Part shown: positions 8,689-17,253 of the stretch, piece after piece
Numbering within the stretch: the stretch's first letter is position 1
Layout of the letters: every line of letters begins with the position of its first letter
NCBI GenBank assembly: GCA_937981995.1
Contig: CALJNC010000056.1
Span: forward strand, 1 to 37,105
Origin: an uncultured Chitinophagaceae bacterium
GTDB taxonomy: Bacteria > Bacteroidota > Bacteroidia > Chitinophagales > Chitinophagaceae
Length of the DNA stretch: 37,105 bases
Reading direction: 5' to 3'
Notes under the pieces: generated by a model
Databases searched by the model: none
The model's input: the letters and a program-made list of their open reading frames with translations, nothing else
Told to the model about the DNA's origin: nothing
Position numbers and translations under genes: made by a program

Positions 8689-10980
8689 ATGGCGAAGAAA
8701 AAACCAGCTCAAAAAAAGAAAACAAAAGGTATAATTAAGTTCATGTGGTTCTGCGTGCTCTTTGGTTTAATAGCTTTTGCTGCTCTTATATTCCTTATAG
8801 ATGCAGGTAAACTAGGCGAGATGCCAAGTATGTCTGAATTGCAGGACCCAAAATCTGCCGTTGCCTCAGAAATATATGATGGCGATGATAATCTTATAGG
8901 TAAACTATTTGCTGAAAACCGAGAACCTGTAAGCTATAAAGAAATTGCTCCATCGGTAATTGATGCATTAGTGGCTACTGAGGATGAGCGTTTTTATGGT
9001 CATTCAGGCATTGATGCCGAAGCCTTAGGCCGTGCTATTATGGGTGTAATTACTGGTAACAGACAAGGTGGTGGTAGTACGATTACCCAACAGTTAGCTA
9101 AGAATTTATTTCCACGTGATAATGGATCCATTTTTAGTTTAATCTATGACAAACTAAAAGAAAATATTCTTGCGGTAAAAATTGAAAAGAACCTTACTAA
9201 GCAAGAAATACTTACTGCATATTTAAATACAGTTCCTTTTGGATATAATTCATGGGGGATACGTTCAGCATCGCGTACTTTTTTTAGTAAAGAACCATTA
9301 GATCTTGAGCCGCAGGAAGCGGCCGTGCTTGTAGGAATGCTTAAAGGAAATACCTTATACAACCCTATAAGAAACCCTGAGAAATCTAAGGATAGAAGAA
9401 ATACGGTTTTGTTTCAAATGCGCAAGAACAAAAAAATTACCAATGCTGAATATCAACGATTGAAAGCAACTGAATTGGTTACTGTATTTAAGCCAGCATC
9501 AGCTCAGAAGCATGAAGGATTGGCACCTTATTTTAGGCAAGTAGTGGAGCTTCAAGTAAAAGATTGGTGTAAGAAAAAAGGGATGGATGTATACCGCGAT
9601 GGTTTAAAAATATATACCACAGTAAATCCTAAAATGCAGGAATATGCTGAGCTAGCTGTAGCTCGAAATATGTATAATAAAACACGCCGTGTCAATAATT
9701 TTAGATGGAAGAAGCACCAAAAAACACTGAAAAGAATCATTAGAAATACGAAGCGTTATAAAGCGTTAAAGGCGCAAAATTTTACTGAAAAAGAAATTGA
9801 AGAGAACTTTAATACAAAAGTAAAAATGACTGTTTTTGCTTGGAATGATAAGCGAGAAAAAGAAGTGGTAATGACACCATTGGATAGTATTAAATACATG
9901 CGTGCTTTTGTACAAACTGGTTTTGCAGCTATGGATCCTGCAACAGGCGAAGTAAAAGCTTGGGTAGGTGGAATTAATCATAAATACTTCCAATATGACC
10001 ACGTAAATGAACATACCAAACGTCAGGTAGGTTCTACTATGAAACCATTAGCATATTGCCTAGCAGTAGATAATAACTACTCGCCTTGCATGCAAATAAG
10101 CTGTAGACCTGTATTTTTTCCTGGGCATAGATTATACAATGCTGGTGGCTCTCGTTTAGGTAGTTTGCCTATGAAAAAATGTTTAGCTTTCTCAGTAAAC
10201 AATGGCTCATTGAACGTATTAAAATTAGTAGGTATTGAGGCCTTTGTTGATTTTTGTAAGAAAATTGGTATTACCTCTGAACTAAGAGCTTATCCTTCTA
10301 TCGTATTGGGTGCACAGGATATTTCGGTAATAGAAATGTTAAGATCCTATACAATGTTTCCTAATTACGGAATCAATATTAAACCCACCTTCGTATCGCG
10401 CATCGAAGATAAGAACGGCAACTTACTCGAAACCTTTGTTCCTGAACGAAAAGAGGTTATAAACGAACGAACTGCCTATAAAATGATAAAAATGATGCAG
10501 GGAACTGTAAACTTTGGAACCGCAAAAAGACTTAAAGGGCGATATGGCCTTAGAGGTGAGCTTTGTGGTAAAACAGGTACTACCAATGATGAAGCGGATG
10601 CTTGGTACATTGGTTACTCGCCTCAATTGTTAGCAGGAGCTTGGGTTGGTTGTGAAGATCGTTTTATGGGATTAGGTTTAGGCGAAGGTTCTCGTGCAGC
10701 AATGCCAATTTGGGGTTCATTTTTTAAAATGATTCAAAATGATAAAAGCTTAGGTTATAACACCGTAAAGAAATTTGCAGAACCACTTTCAATGGAGGGC
10801 GTAGATATTTGTGATAGTTATGATCAAATAAGTATTCAACGTAGTGAATCTGTTGAAAATGTATCACGAGGGTTAGACTTAGAGGATGTGAGCGAATCAG
10901 AGATTAACCGTGTAATTGGTAGCGATCCTGTAGAGAAAGTGAATACGAGAAGTGGCGCAAGAGAACTCGATTATGAATAA
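8689..10980 (+). CDS. Penicillin-binding protein 1A (transglycosylase/transpeptidase)
   Basis: Class A penicillin-binding protein of 763 residues that polymerises glycan strands and cross-links peptides in the periplasm. A Lys-rich cytoplasmic tail and one membrane anchor (about residues 15-37) come first. The GT51 transglycosylase follows, with EDERFYGHSGID (catalytic Glu near residue 98) and GGGSTITQQLAKNLF at 127-141. The transpeptidase has all three active-site motifs: STMK with S449, SVN at 502-504 and KTGT starting at K628. Between the two domains is a Lys/Arg-rich insert (about 330-390) that includes a predicted helical segment. The C-terminal tail is acidic. The next gene starts within the last codons, so the two are translationally coupled. 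Confidence 0.95.
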   Translation: MAKKKPAQKKKTKGIIKFMWFCVLFGLIAFAALIFLIDAGKLGEMPSMSELQDPKSAVASEIYDGDDNLIGKLFAENREPVSYKEIAPSVIDALVATEDERFYGHSGIDAEALGRAIMGVITGNRQGGGSTITQQLAKNLFPRDNGSIFSLIYDKLKENILAVKIEKNLTKQEILTAYLNTVPFGYNSWGIRSASRTFFSKEPLDLEPQEAAVLVGMLKGNTLYNPIRNPEKSKDRRNTVLFQMRKNKKITNAEYQRLKATELVTVFKPASAQKHEGLAPYFRQVVELQVKDWCKKKGMDVYRDGLKIYTTVNPKMQEYAELAVARNMYNKTRRVNNFRWKKHQKTLKRIIRNTKRYKALKAQNFTEKEIEENFNTKVKMTVFAWNDKREKEVVMTPLDSIKYMRAFVQTGFAAMDPATGEVKAWVGGINHKYFQYDHVNEHTKRQVGSTMKPLAYCLAVDNNYSPCMQISCRPVFFPGHRLYNAGGSRLGSLPMKKCLAFSVNNGSLNVLKLVGIEAFVDFCKKIGITSELRAYPSIVLGAQDISVIEMLRSYTMFPNYGINIKPTFVSRIEDKNGNLLETFVPERKEVINERTAYKMIKMMQGTVNFGTAKRLKGRYGLRGELCGKTGTTNDEADAWYIGYSPQLLAGAWVGCEDRFMGLGLGEGSRAAMPIWGSFFKMIQNDKSLGYNTVKKFAEPLSMEGVDICDSYDQISIQRSESVENVSRGLDLEDVSESEINRVIGSDPVEKVNTRSGARELDYE

Positions 10981-11782
10981 GATAAAAAACATATTTAAAC
11001 TACTACTACTTTTTATTTTTTTTGGAGGACAGATACAAGGGCAAGGTTTTACAAATTGCAACCTAGTAAATACTTCGACTAAAAAAAATGAACAAATTAC
11101 TTATAAAGTCTATTACACTTTTGCGGGAGCGTGGATTGGTGCCGGCATTGCCACTTTTACCAATAAACTTGAAACCTACAAAGGAAAACCTGTTTATCAT
11201 ATAGTAGGCGATGGTAAAACATTGCGTACATACGATTGGTTTTTTAAGGTAAGAGATAAATACGAATCTTATATTGATACTACAACTATGCTGCCGTACA
11301 AATTTGTACGTCGAGTAAATGAAGGAGGGTATAAAAAATTTAATATCGTAAACTTTAATAGAAAAATGAAAACGGCTAGTTCCAACGATGGGATAAAAAA
11401 AGTGCCGGCTTGTGTACAGGATGTTGTTTCATCAATTTATTATGCACGCAATATTGATTTCAATAAATATAAAAAAGGAGATAAAATACCATTCAACATA
11501 TTTTTAGATAATAAGGTATATCCTATTTATTTACGTTATTTAGGCAAAGTGAAACTGACTACTAAACATGGTGTATACAAGACGATTAAGTTTAAACCGC
11601 TACTAATAGACGGAACTATTTTTGAGGGAGGTGAGAAAATGACAGTTTGGATTACTGATGATGCCAACAAAATACCTGTTCATATTGAAACACCAATACT
11701 TGTAGGTAAAGTACGAATTGATTTATTAAAGTACAAAAACCTTAGAAATCCTCCCAAAGGGATACTTAAAACCTATAATTAA
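10973..11782 (+). CDS. DUF3108 domain protein, exported
   Basis: A protein of about 269 residues with a signal peptide (NIFKLLLLFIFFGGQIQGQG) and one DUF3108 domain. Typical features are EQITYKVYYTFAGAWIGAG near the N-terminus, DWFFKVRDKYESYID in the middle, and MTVWITDDANKIPVHIE with VGKVRIDL at the C-terminus. The family is beta-rich, periplasmic or outer-membrane-associated, and of unknown function. I chose the ATG at 10973, which overlaps the end of the PBP1A gene by 8 bases and gives a clean signal peptide. A GTG at 10952 would add seven non-hydrophobic residues. The overlap suggests that it is made together with PBP1A. Confidence 0.88.
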   Translation: MNKIKNIFKLLLLFIFFGGQIQGQGFTNCNLVNTSTKKNEQITYKVYYTFAGAWIGAGIATFTNKLETYKGKPVYHIVGDGKTLRTYDWFFKVRDKYESYIDTTTMLPYKFVRRVNEGGYKKFNIVNFNRKMKTASSNDGIKKVPACVQDVVSSIYYARNIDFNKYKKGDKIPFNIFLDNKVYPIYLRYLGKVKLTTKHGVYKTIKFKPLLIDGTIFEGGEKMTVWITDDANKIPVHIETPILVGKVRIDLLKYKNLRNPPKGILKTYN

Positions 11783-11848
11783 TGCTTTTCCTTCTCCTTT
11801 ATTTCAAAACTTAAATTATATTTAAGCTTTGAAAAACCGATGATTATA

Positions 11849-12916
11849 ATGAAGAAGAGTTTATTGAGTGTGATTCTGTTATTGAGTATTCTTTTTACTC
11901 AAGCCCAATCTTATTATCCATTAGCTGACCCTTGTGATGCTGATAAGGTTTATCTAAAATTGCCTTCTGCATCATACGATAATAATTGTGTACAGCAGTT
12001 AAATCTTACGAGTCAGTATTTTACTGCTTTCCCAATGGAAGTATTAAAGCTGCCTAATTTAAGGTACCTAGCAATTCAAAATGCTGATATTAAGGAAGTT
12101 CCAGTTGATATCTTTTTATTAAAGAACTTAGAAGTACTTGACCTATCAAATAATAGCATTAGCAGTTTACCTAGTACGCTAGGCGAAATGAAAAAATTAC
12201 GAAAAGTAATCGTGCGTAATAATAAATTGACTTCGGTACCTACCTCATTAGCTAATTGTAAAAACTTAGAGGTAATTGACCTAACGGGTAATCCCATTAC
12301 TTTTTTACCAGATGAAATAAATGACCTACCATCTCTTACTAATTTTAGGGTAAGCGGCAGCAGTGCGGGCGATCCAAATGTATTATTTGATTTACTGCGC
12401 CGCATGAAGCATATAACGCATTTAGATTTAAGTAATAAAAAATTAAACTATCTACCTACAACGATTAAACACATGAAAAACTTAAAGGTGTTGGATATTA
12501 GTGGTAATAATTTACATTGGCTACCAAGTGAAATTGGCGACCTTCAAAATTTAGAAAAACTAGTTTTAGGAACTTCTGGCAAGGAAGGGAATAAGATTTT
12601 TGCTCTGCCAAACTCATTTAGAAATTTACAAAGCTTGCGTGTTTTAGAAATGGCCAATAATGGTTTAGTTTCCTTCCCTATGGAGCTTACCGGTATGAGC
12701 CAGCTTACAAAGGTTGATTTAAGTAATAATAGCTTGGTAAATTTACCTGGTGAAATTTCGTCTATGAAATCTATACAACAGTTAGATATTCGTAATAATA
12801 ACATTAAAAAAATACCTACTTCAATTCAAAAGTTGAGCAACTTAATTAATTTTTCTTATTCAGGTAATCCTTTATCTACCGAAGAGCAAGGAAAAATTTA
12901 TAAGTTGTTGCAATAA
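11849..12916 (+). CDS. Leucine-rich repeat protein, exported
   Basis: A protein of about 355 residues with an N-terminal signal peptide (KKSLLSVILLLSILFTQAQS) followed by about eleven leucine-rich repeats of roughly 23 residues. Repeats are of the bacterial type, LxxLxxLxLxxNxLxxLPxxI, for example LEVLDLSNNSISSLP and LKVLDISGNNLHWLP. One repeat is interrupted by a short insert (GTSGKEGNKIFALP). The protein is probably periplasmic or surface-exposed, and LRR proteins usually bind other proteins. No partner can be named. An ATG at 11840 would add three residues (MII). The gene ends 24 bp before a hairpin terminator and is convergent with the Omp85 gene. Confidence 0.88.
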   Translation: MKKSLLSVILLLSILFTQAQSYYPLADPCDADKVYLKLPSASYDNNCVQQLNLTSQYFTAFPMEVLKLPNLRYLAIQNADIKEVPVDIFLLKNLEVLDLSNNSISSLPSTLGEMKKLRKVIVRNNKLTSVPTSLANCKNLEVIDLTGNPITFLPDEINDLPSLTNFRVSGSSAGDPNVLFDLLRRMKHITHLDLSNKKLNYLPTTIKHMKNLKVLDISGNNLHWLPSEIGDLQNLEKLVLGTSGKEGNKIFALPNSFRNLQSLRVLEMANNGLVSFPMELTGMSQLTKVDLSNNSLVNLPGEISSMKSIQQLDIRNNNIKKIPTSIQKLSNLINFSYSGNPLSTEEQGKIYKLLQ

Positions 12917-12940
12917 CTTATTTTAAAATTTTGATTTATT

Positions 12941-12969
12941 AAAAGTGTCATGCCTAGCGTGACACTTTT
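12941..12969. terminator. Bidirectional intrinsic terminator
   Basis: Perfect 10-bp stem AAAAGTGTCA (12941-12950) / TGACACTTTT (12960-12969) with a 9-nt loop, followed by more T on the plus strand. It sits between the stops of the convergent LRR gene (12916) and Omp85 gene (12975), so it likely ends both transcripts. Confidence 0.85.
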
Positions 12970-12974
12970 TTTAT

Positions 12975-14777
12975 TTAAAAGAAATTGACATAGCCAAAGT
13001 GAATTTTTGAATTACGGAATTGTATTCCTGTATTGCCCAATGTACCGGCAGCATAGCTAATATTAAAAAGCCCAGCCTTAGTCTCAAATACCATTCCTAA
13101 TCCTACGCTATATGGGGTATCATTACGATTTAAACCAGGATAACTACGTTGTATTAGACCAATATCTCCAAACAAAAAGAAATAAGAATTTTGAGAGAGT
13201 AAATATCTAGGCTCGATTGTTCCAACGTGGTACTGATTTACAAAAAGACTTCCTTCATCAAAACCACGTAGCAATCTAAAGCCACCGATTTGGAAAATTT
13301 CGTTTCGGTATAGGTCTTGCTCGCTTAGCATGATAGCTCCTCTGTAGCGCGAGGCCAAAGTCATTCTTTTACCTAAGGGTAAAAAGTAAGCTAGATCTGC
13401 TTCTAGCTGAAAACGATAGGAGCGCAAATTGATACTATCGTATAGGTAAGAAAAATTCTCATTGGCAATGGGGTCAAAGGTGTCTTCAATTTCATTATTC
13501 GTAATAAAATCACGAATACTTGCCGCGCCTTTTATTCTTGCTTGCCATCCTTTACGTGGGTTTAATCTATAATCTACTCGACGTATGCTACCTTCTAAGC
13601 CAAAGCTGCGGGTTTGGATATCAGCATTGGCAGGTAATGCCCTTGAGGATATCAATTCGGATATATTAACTGTAATAAGTCTTGTGCTACCCGTTTCATA
13701 AAAAGCTTTAATTTGATCCTGGGCATTAAATTGGTATATAAATCCTAGCTGACCGTTTACTGTTCTAAAGCTGGTGTCTTTTTTATAGTAATCAAAGGTG
13801 GCAGATAAACCAATTTGTGTATTGAGCAGATAAGGGTAGGATGCCGAGGCGGTTAAACGCGGAGATTGAAATTGTAAGTTTTGCCAGTTTACTTCAAATT
13901 TTTCACCTCGCTCTAGCGCATTTACAAATGCAAATTTTATATCACCGGTAAGCAAAAACTTATTTCCTATCTCAGCATTGTTTGGCAATAAACCAATTAG
14001 AACATCGGCTCGATTAGCAGATTTATTTTTGAGGTAAAGATTTAACCGAGTTTCGGAAGAACTAAAATAGATTTTCCATGGGAAGGATTCTTCAAGGAAG
14101 GGTAGCTCTCGTATCAGTTGACTTATTTTTCTAATTTTAGTTTCATTATAAAGTTCGCCTTCCTCAATATCTAGGTATTTAGTTATAAAGCCTTTATGGA
14201 TTCCTGCATCATTATTTAAAATAATAGTGTCTATTTTAATAAGGGGTCCTGTTTTTACCTTTAATTGCGCTGATACTTCACCTTTGTTTATTAGTACGCT
14301 ATCAAGCTGGGTGCTTACAAATGGGTAACCATTATTTTCATAATAAGAAATCATTTTTCCCATTACCCTAGCTAACAATTTTGGTTGAATGGGTTTATTT
14401 AAAATTTGTTTTTCATCAAATCCACTCAAACGAATTAAGTTAGAAGGGATATTGGTGGTTGTAATATTAGCCCATTTGTATTGCTCCCCCAGAAATACAT
14501 TTGCATATGCCATGTTTTTATTCTCCCAAATGGAATCTATCGCAGCTGATAAATAACCTTTTTTATATAAGTTGCGCAATCCATCCTGTAAGGCATTATT
14601 CGCTTGCAAAAAATCAGGAAAATTTGTTTTTAGGTTTGCTTCTTTTTCAAATTGTTGAGCATCATTTCCTTGTAGCTGTAATTGGAAGCTTTGCGCATGA
14701 GTAGTTGTGCTACTATAATTAATAATAATTATAGCTAGCACCACTCGTACTAAAACTGATTGAAGCTTACCTTTCAT
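12975..14777 (-). CDS. Omp85-family outer membrane protein (BamA/TamA-like)
   Basis: A protein of about 600 residues with a signal peptide, POTRA-type periplasmic repeats and a C-terminal 16-strand-type barrel. The POTRA region includes YYENNGYPFVSTQLD and ITKYLDIEEGELYNETKI. The barrel includes the family loop-6 signature RGF in FRLLRGFDEG, followed by YHVGTIEPRYLL. Omp85 proteins insert barrel proteins into, or secrete proteins across, the outer membrane. With two to three POTRA units and ~600 residues it is smaller than BamA itself, so it is more likely a TamA-like or accessory member. I preferred the Met at 14777, which begins the signal peptide directly. A Met at 14801 adds eight residues. 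It is divergent from hemW, with only 27 bp between the two chosen starts. Confidence 0.85.
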   Translation of the reverse strand: MKGKLQSVLVRVVLAIIIINYSSTTTHAQSFQLQLQGNDAQQFEKEANLKTNFPDFLQANNALQDGLRNLYKKGYLSAAIDSIWENKNMAYANVFLGEQYKWANITTTNIPSNLIRLSGFDEKQILNKPIQPKLLARVMGKMISYYENNGYPFVSTQLDSVLINKGEVSAQLKVKTGPLIKIDTIILNNDAGIHKGFITKYLDIEEGELYNETKIRKISQLIRELPFLEESFPWKIYFSSSETRLNLYLKNKSANRADVLIGLLPNNAEIGNKFLLTGDIKFAFVNALERGEKFEVNWQNLQFQSPRLTASASYPYLLNTQIGLSATFDYYKKDTSFRTVNGQLGFIYQFNAQDQIKAFYETGSTRLITVNISELISSRALPANADIQTRSFGLEGSIRRVDYRLNPRKGWQARIKGAASIRDFITNNEIEDTFDPIANENFSYLYDSINLRSYRFQLEADLAYFLPLGKRMTLASRYRGAIMLSEQDLYRNEIFQIGGFRLLRGFDEGSLFVNQYHVGTIEPRYLLSQNSYFFLFGDIGLIQRSYPGLNRNDTPYSVGLGMVFETKAGLFNISYAAGTLGNTGIQFRNSKIHFGYVNFF

Positions 14778-14804
14778 TTTCTTAAAGTAAAAATAAAGCA
14801 TTTA

Positions 14805-15926
14805 ATGGCAGGCATTTATATTCATATTCCTTTTTGTAAGCAAGCATGCCATTATTGTAATTTTCATTTTTCAACCTCTTTGCAATATAAGAACGAATTA
14901 TTGACTGCTTTATTGAAAGAAATTAAGTTAAGAAAAGACGAATTAGGTGATGAGCCTATTGAAACGATTTATTTTGGAGGCGGTACGCCAGGTTTGCTAG
15001 ATGTGCAGGAGATTGAGTCCATACTTAATAAAGTGCGTATTAATTATAATTGCAGCAGTGTAAAAGAAACTACGTTAGAAATGAATCCTGATGATGTGGA
15101 GCTACCTAAGATTATAGGTTTTAAAAATTTAGGCATTGACCGGATAAGTTTGGGAGTGCAAAGTTTTTATGAAGAAGACTTAGTTTATATGAATCGTTCG
15201 CACTCATCAGCAAAAGCTGAGGACAGCATTCATATTATTAAAGAACATTTTAAGAATTATACTGTAGACCTAATATATGGTTATCCATTATTGACACACG
15301 AGAAGTTGGCAAACAATGTGGCTAAATTGATTGGTATAGATACACCTCATATTTCCATTTATGGAATGACAGTGGAACCAAAGACGGCCTTAGATTCTTT
15401 TATTAAAAAAGGGAAAGAAAAACCATTAGATCCTTCACAAGGCGCTGGCCAATTTGAATATTTAATGGGTACGCTTGAGGAAAAAGGATTTGAACATTAT
15501 GAAATTTCTTCTTACGCTAAAAAAGGATTTAGGGCAATCCATAATAGTAACTATTGGGCTGGGGCATCCTATTTAGGTTTTGGTCCTGGGGCACACTCTT
15601 ACCATGGCACAAAACGTAAATGGAATATTGCAAATAATACACTTTATATAAAGTCATTGGATCAAAACAAACTGAATCAAGAAGAGGAGGAGCTATCCAA
15701 AAAAGATATTTTAAACGAAAAGGTTTTATTAGGTTTGCGCGTAAAGGAAGGTTTAGATTTAGATGATTACTTAGCTGTGAGTTCTGAGAAAGGACTGAGC
15801 ATATTGCTTGAAAAGGCAACAACTCATATTGCAAAGGGACTTTTAGAAAAAGATGAAACACACTTAAAGCTAACTGTAAAGGGTAGGCTTTATTGTGATG
15901 GAATTAGTGCCGATTTGTTTATTTAA
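14805..15926 (+). CDS. hemW: Heme chaperone HemW (radical SAM)
   Basis: A 373-residue radical SAM protein of the HemN/HemW family. The iron-sulfur motif is CKQACHYCNF, with C11, C15 and C18. The residue after the last CxC position is Phe, as in HemW; true coproporphyrinogen dehydrogenase HemN has a fourth Cys there. GGGTPGLL at about 58-65 is the SAM-binding motif, and the C-terminal HemN domain is present (KVLLGLRVKEGLDLDDY). HemW delivers heme to acceptor proteins and does not itself oxidise coproporphyrinogen. The start at 14805 gives the typical N-terminus MAGIYIHIPFC. A longer reading from 14760 would overlap the divergent Omp85 gene and is unlikely. Confidence 0.93.
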   Translation: MAGIYIHIPFCKQACHYCNFHFSTSLQYKNELLTALLKEIKLRKDELGDEPIETIYFGGGTPGLLDVQEIESILNKVRINYNCSSVKETTLEMNPDDVELPKIIGFKNLGIDRISLGVQSFYEEDLVYMNRSHSSAKAEDSIHIIKEHFKNYTVDLIYGYPLLTHEKLANNVAKLIGIDTPHISIYGMTVEPKTALDSFIKKGKEKPLDPSQGAGQFEYLMGTLEEKGFEHYEISSYAKKGFRAIHNSNYWAGASYLGFGPGAHSYHGTKRKWNIANNTLYIKSLDQNKLNQEEEELSKKDILNEKVLLGLRVKEGLDLDDYLAVSSEKGLSILLEKATTHIAKGLLEKDETHLKLTVKGRLYCDGISADLFI

Positions 15927-15941
15927 ACTATTTGTTTTTGC

Positions 15942-17159
15942 TTAAAAAGCAATTCCCAATACCAACCAAAAAATTACAATAAAGGGTGCTGGTATTTTAG
16001 TAAAGTTGAGAACTAGGGCAGTTGAAGCAATCACAAGCAGGCTGCCCCAATCAATTCCATCGCCACCGGGAAGTGTCTGGTATAGTACAATGGCTGATCC
16101 CCAGAGAATTCCAATAACTGCGGCATGCACGCCTTCTAGGGCTCTAAATATGACGCGGTATTGTTTTAAGTTTTGATATAATGGAAAAAGGAAGAATAAT
16201 ATTAAGGCCCCCGGCAAAAACACGCCCACAGTGCCTATAAAACATCCCAGTACTTGATTTACAGGACTGGTATCCATACACATACCGCCCACATAGGTAC
16301 ACAAAGAAAATACTGGCCCGGGAATAGCATGAACTAAGCCCACACCCGTAAGTAGATTTTCTTCCGAAATTAAAGCCGTTCCATACAATGCCGTTGAGTG
16401 ATCAATAAATTGGGTAGACATCATAGGTATTAATGCATGACCTCCGCCAAAAACAATACTACCAAAACGATAAAAATTTTCAAAAAGATTGAAAGCACGG
16501 GCGTGCTCCCAATTTTGAGTGCGTGCTAATTCTGATAAGACACCCGCCACCACAAAAATGAGCGCAAACCAGCCTAGTCGTTTCCATTTTATTTCAAATG
16601 CCTTGGTGTCATGCGGCGGAAATTCTTTGTTACTAAAGTTTGTAATAAGGCCACCAATCAAAATGGTAAGTGGAAAAACCCAGGGGCTTTTTACAATGGC
16701 GGTTAAGACAGTAGCCAATAACATAATTCCAATACCTACTGGACTTTTGATACTAATTTTCATGGTACGAATTGCAGCATACACAATAAAACCAACCGCC
16801 ATAGGTTGTATGAATTTAAAAATATTGTCATGCAAAATTGCAGCATCAACGTATTTTACAACAAAAGTTAAGGCGCCCATAATAAGGGCGGCAGGGATTA
16901 TCCAAACTAATAAGGTGAGCACGCCTAGTACAATGCCACCTCGCTTGTACCCAATGAGGGCAACCGTTTGAGATGAAGAAGGGCCTGGCAACATTTGACA
17001 AAAACTAAGGTAATCCATTAGTTCTGTTTCGGTAATGTCTCGTCGTTTTTCAACAAAACTTCGCATCATCATACCAATGTGACCTTGTGGTCCTCCAAAA
17101 GCCGTTAAAGAGTATTTCAAGACCTCTTTTAGAAATGGTATGTGTCTAATGATTTTCAA
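15942..17159 (-). CDS. chrA: Chromate transporter, full-length ChrA type
   Basis: A 405-residue polytopic membrane protein of the CHR family, which exports chromate or related oxyanions using the proton gradient. It has the two-domain (long-chain) form. The first half carries FGGPQGHIGMM at 21-31 and LPGPSSSQ at 57-64. The second half repeats the pattern with FGGGHALIPMM at 237-247 and PGPVFS at 280-285. About ten hydrophobic segments are visible. The substrate may be chromate or sulfate, which cannot be decided from sequence. It is convergent with hemW (15 bp between stops) and divergent from the TMTC-like gene. Confidence 0.9.
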   Translation of the reverse strand: MKIIRHIPFLKEVLKYSLTAFGGPQGHIGMMMRSFVEKRRDITETELMDYLSFCQMLPGPSSSQTVALIGYKRGGIVLGVLTLLVWIIPAALIMGALTFVVKYVDAAILHDNIFKFIQPMAVGFIVYAAIRTMKISIKSPVGIGIMLLATVLTAIVKSPWVFPLTILIGGLITNFSNKEFPPHDTKAFEIKWKRLGWFALIFVVAGVLSELARTQNWEHARAFNLFENFYRFGSIVFGGGHALIPMMSTQFIDHSTALYGTALISEENLLTGVGLVHAIPGPVFSLCTYVGGMCMDTSPVNQVLGCFIGTVGVFLPGALILFFLFPLYQNLKQYRVIFRALEGVHAAVIGILWGSAIVLYQTLPGGDGIDWGSLLVIASTALVLNFTKIPAPFIVIFWLVLGIAF

Positions 17160-17253
17160 TCCTAGGTTCTATCAAGGCGTAATTTACAACAGCCTATCTT
17201 TTTTTTAAAAGATAAGGATGATTGTTTATTTTAGTGCTACTATCAAGGAAACC

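Noticed and set aside
14760-14804. Longer N-terminus of HemW
   Set aside because: It would overlap the start of the divergent Omp85 gene and lacks conservation. The standard start MAGIYIHIPFC is at 14805.
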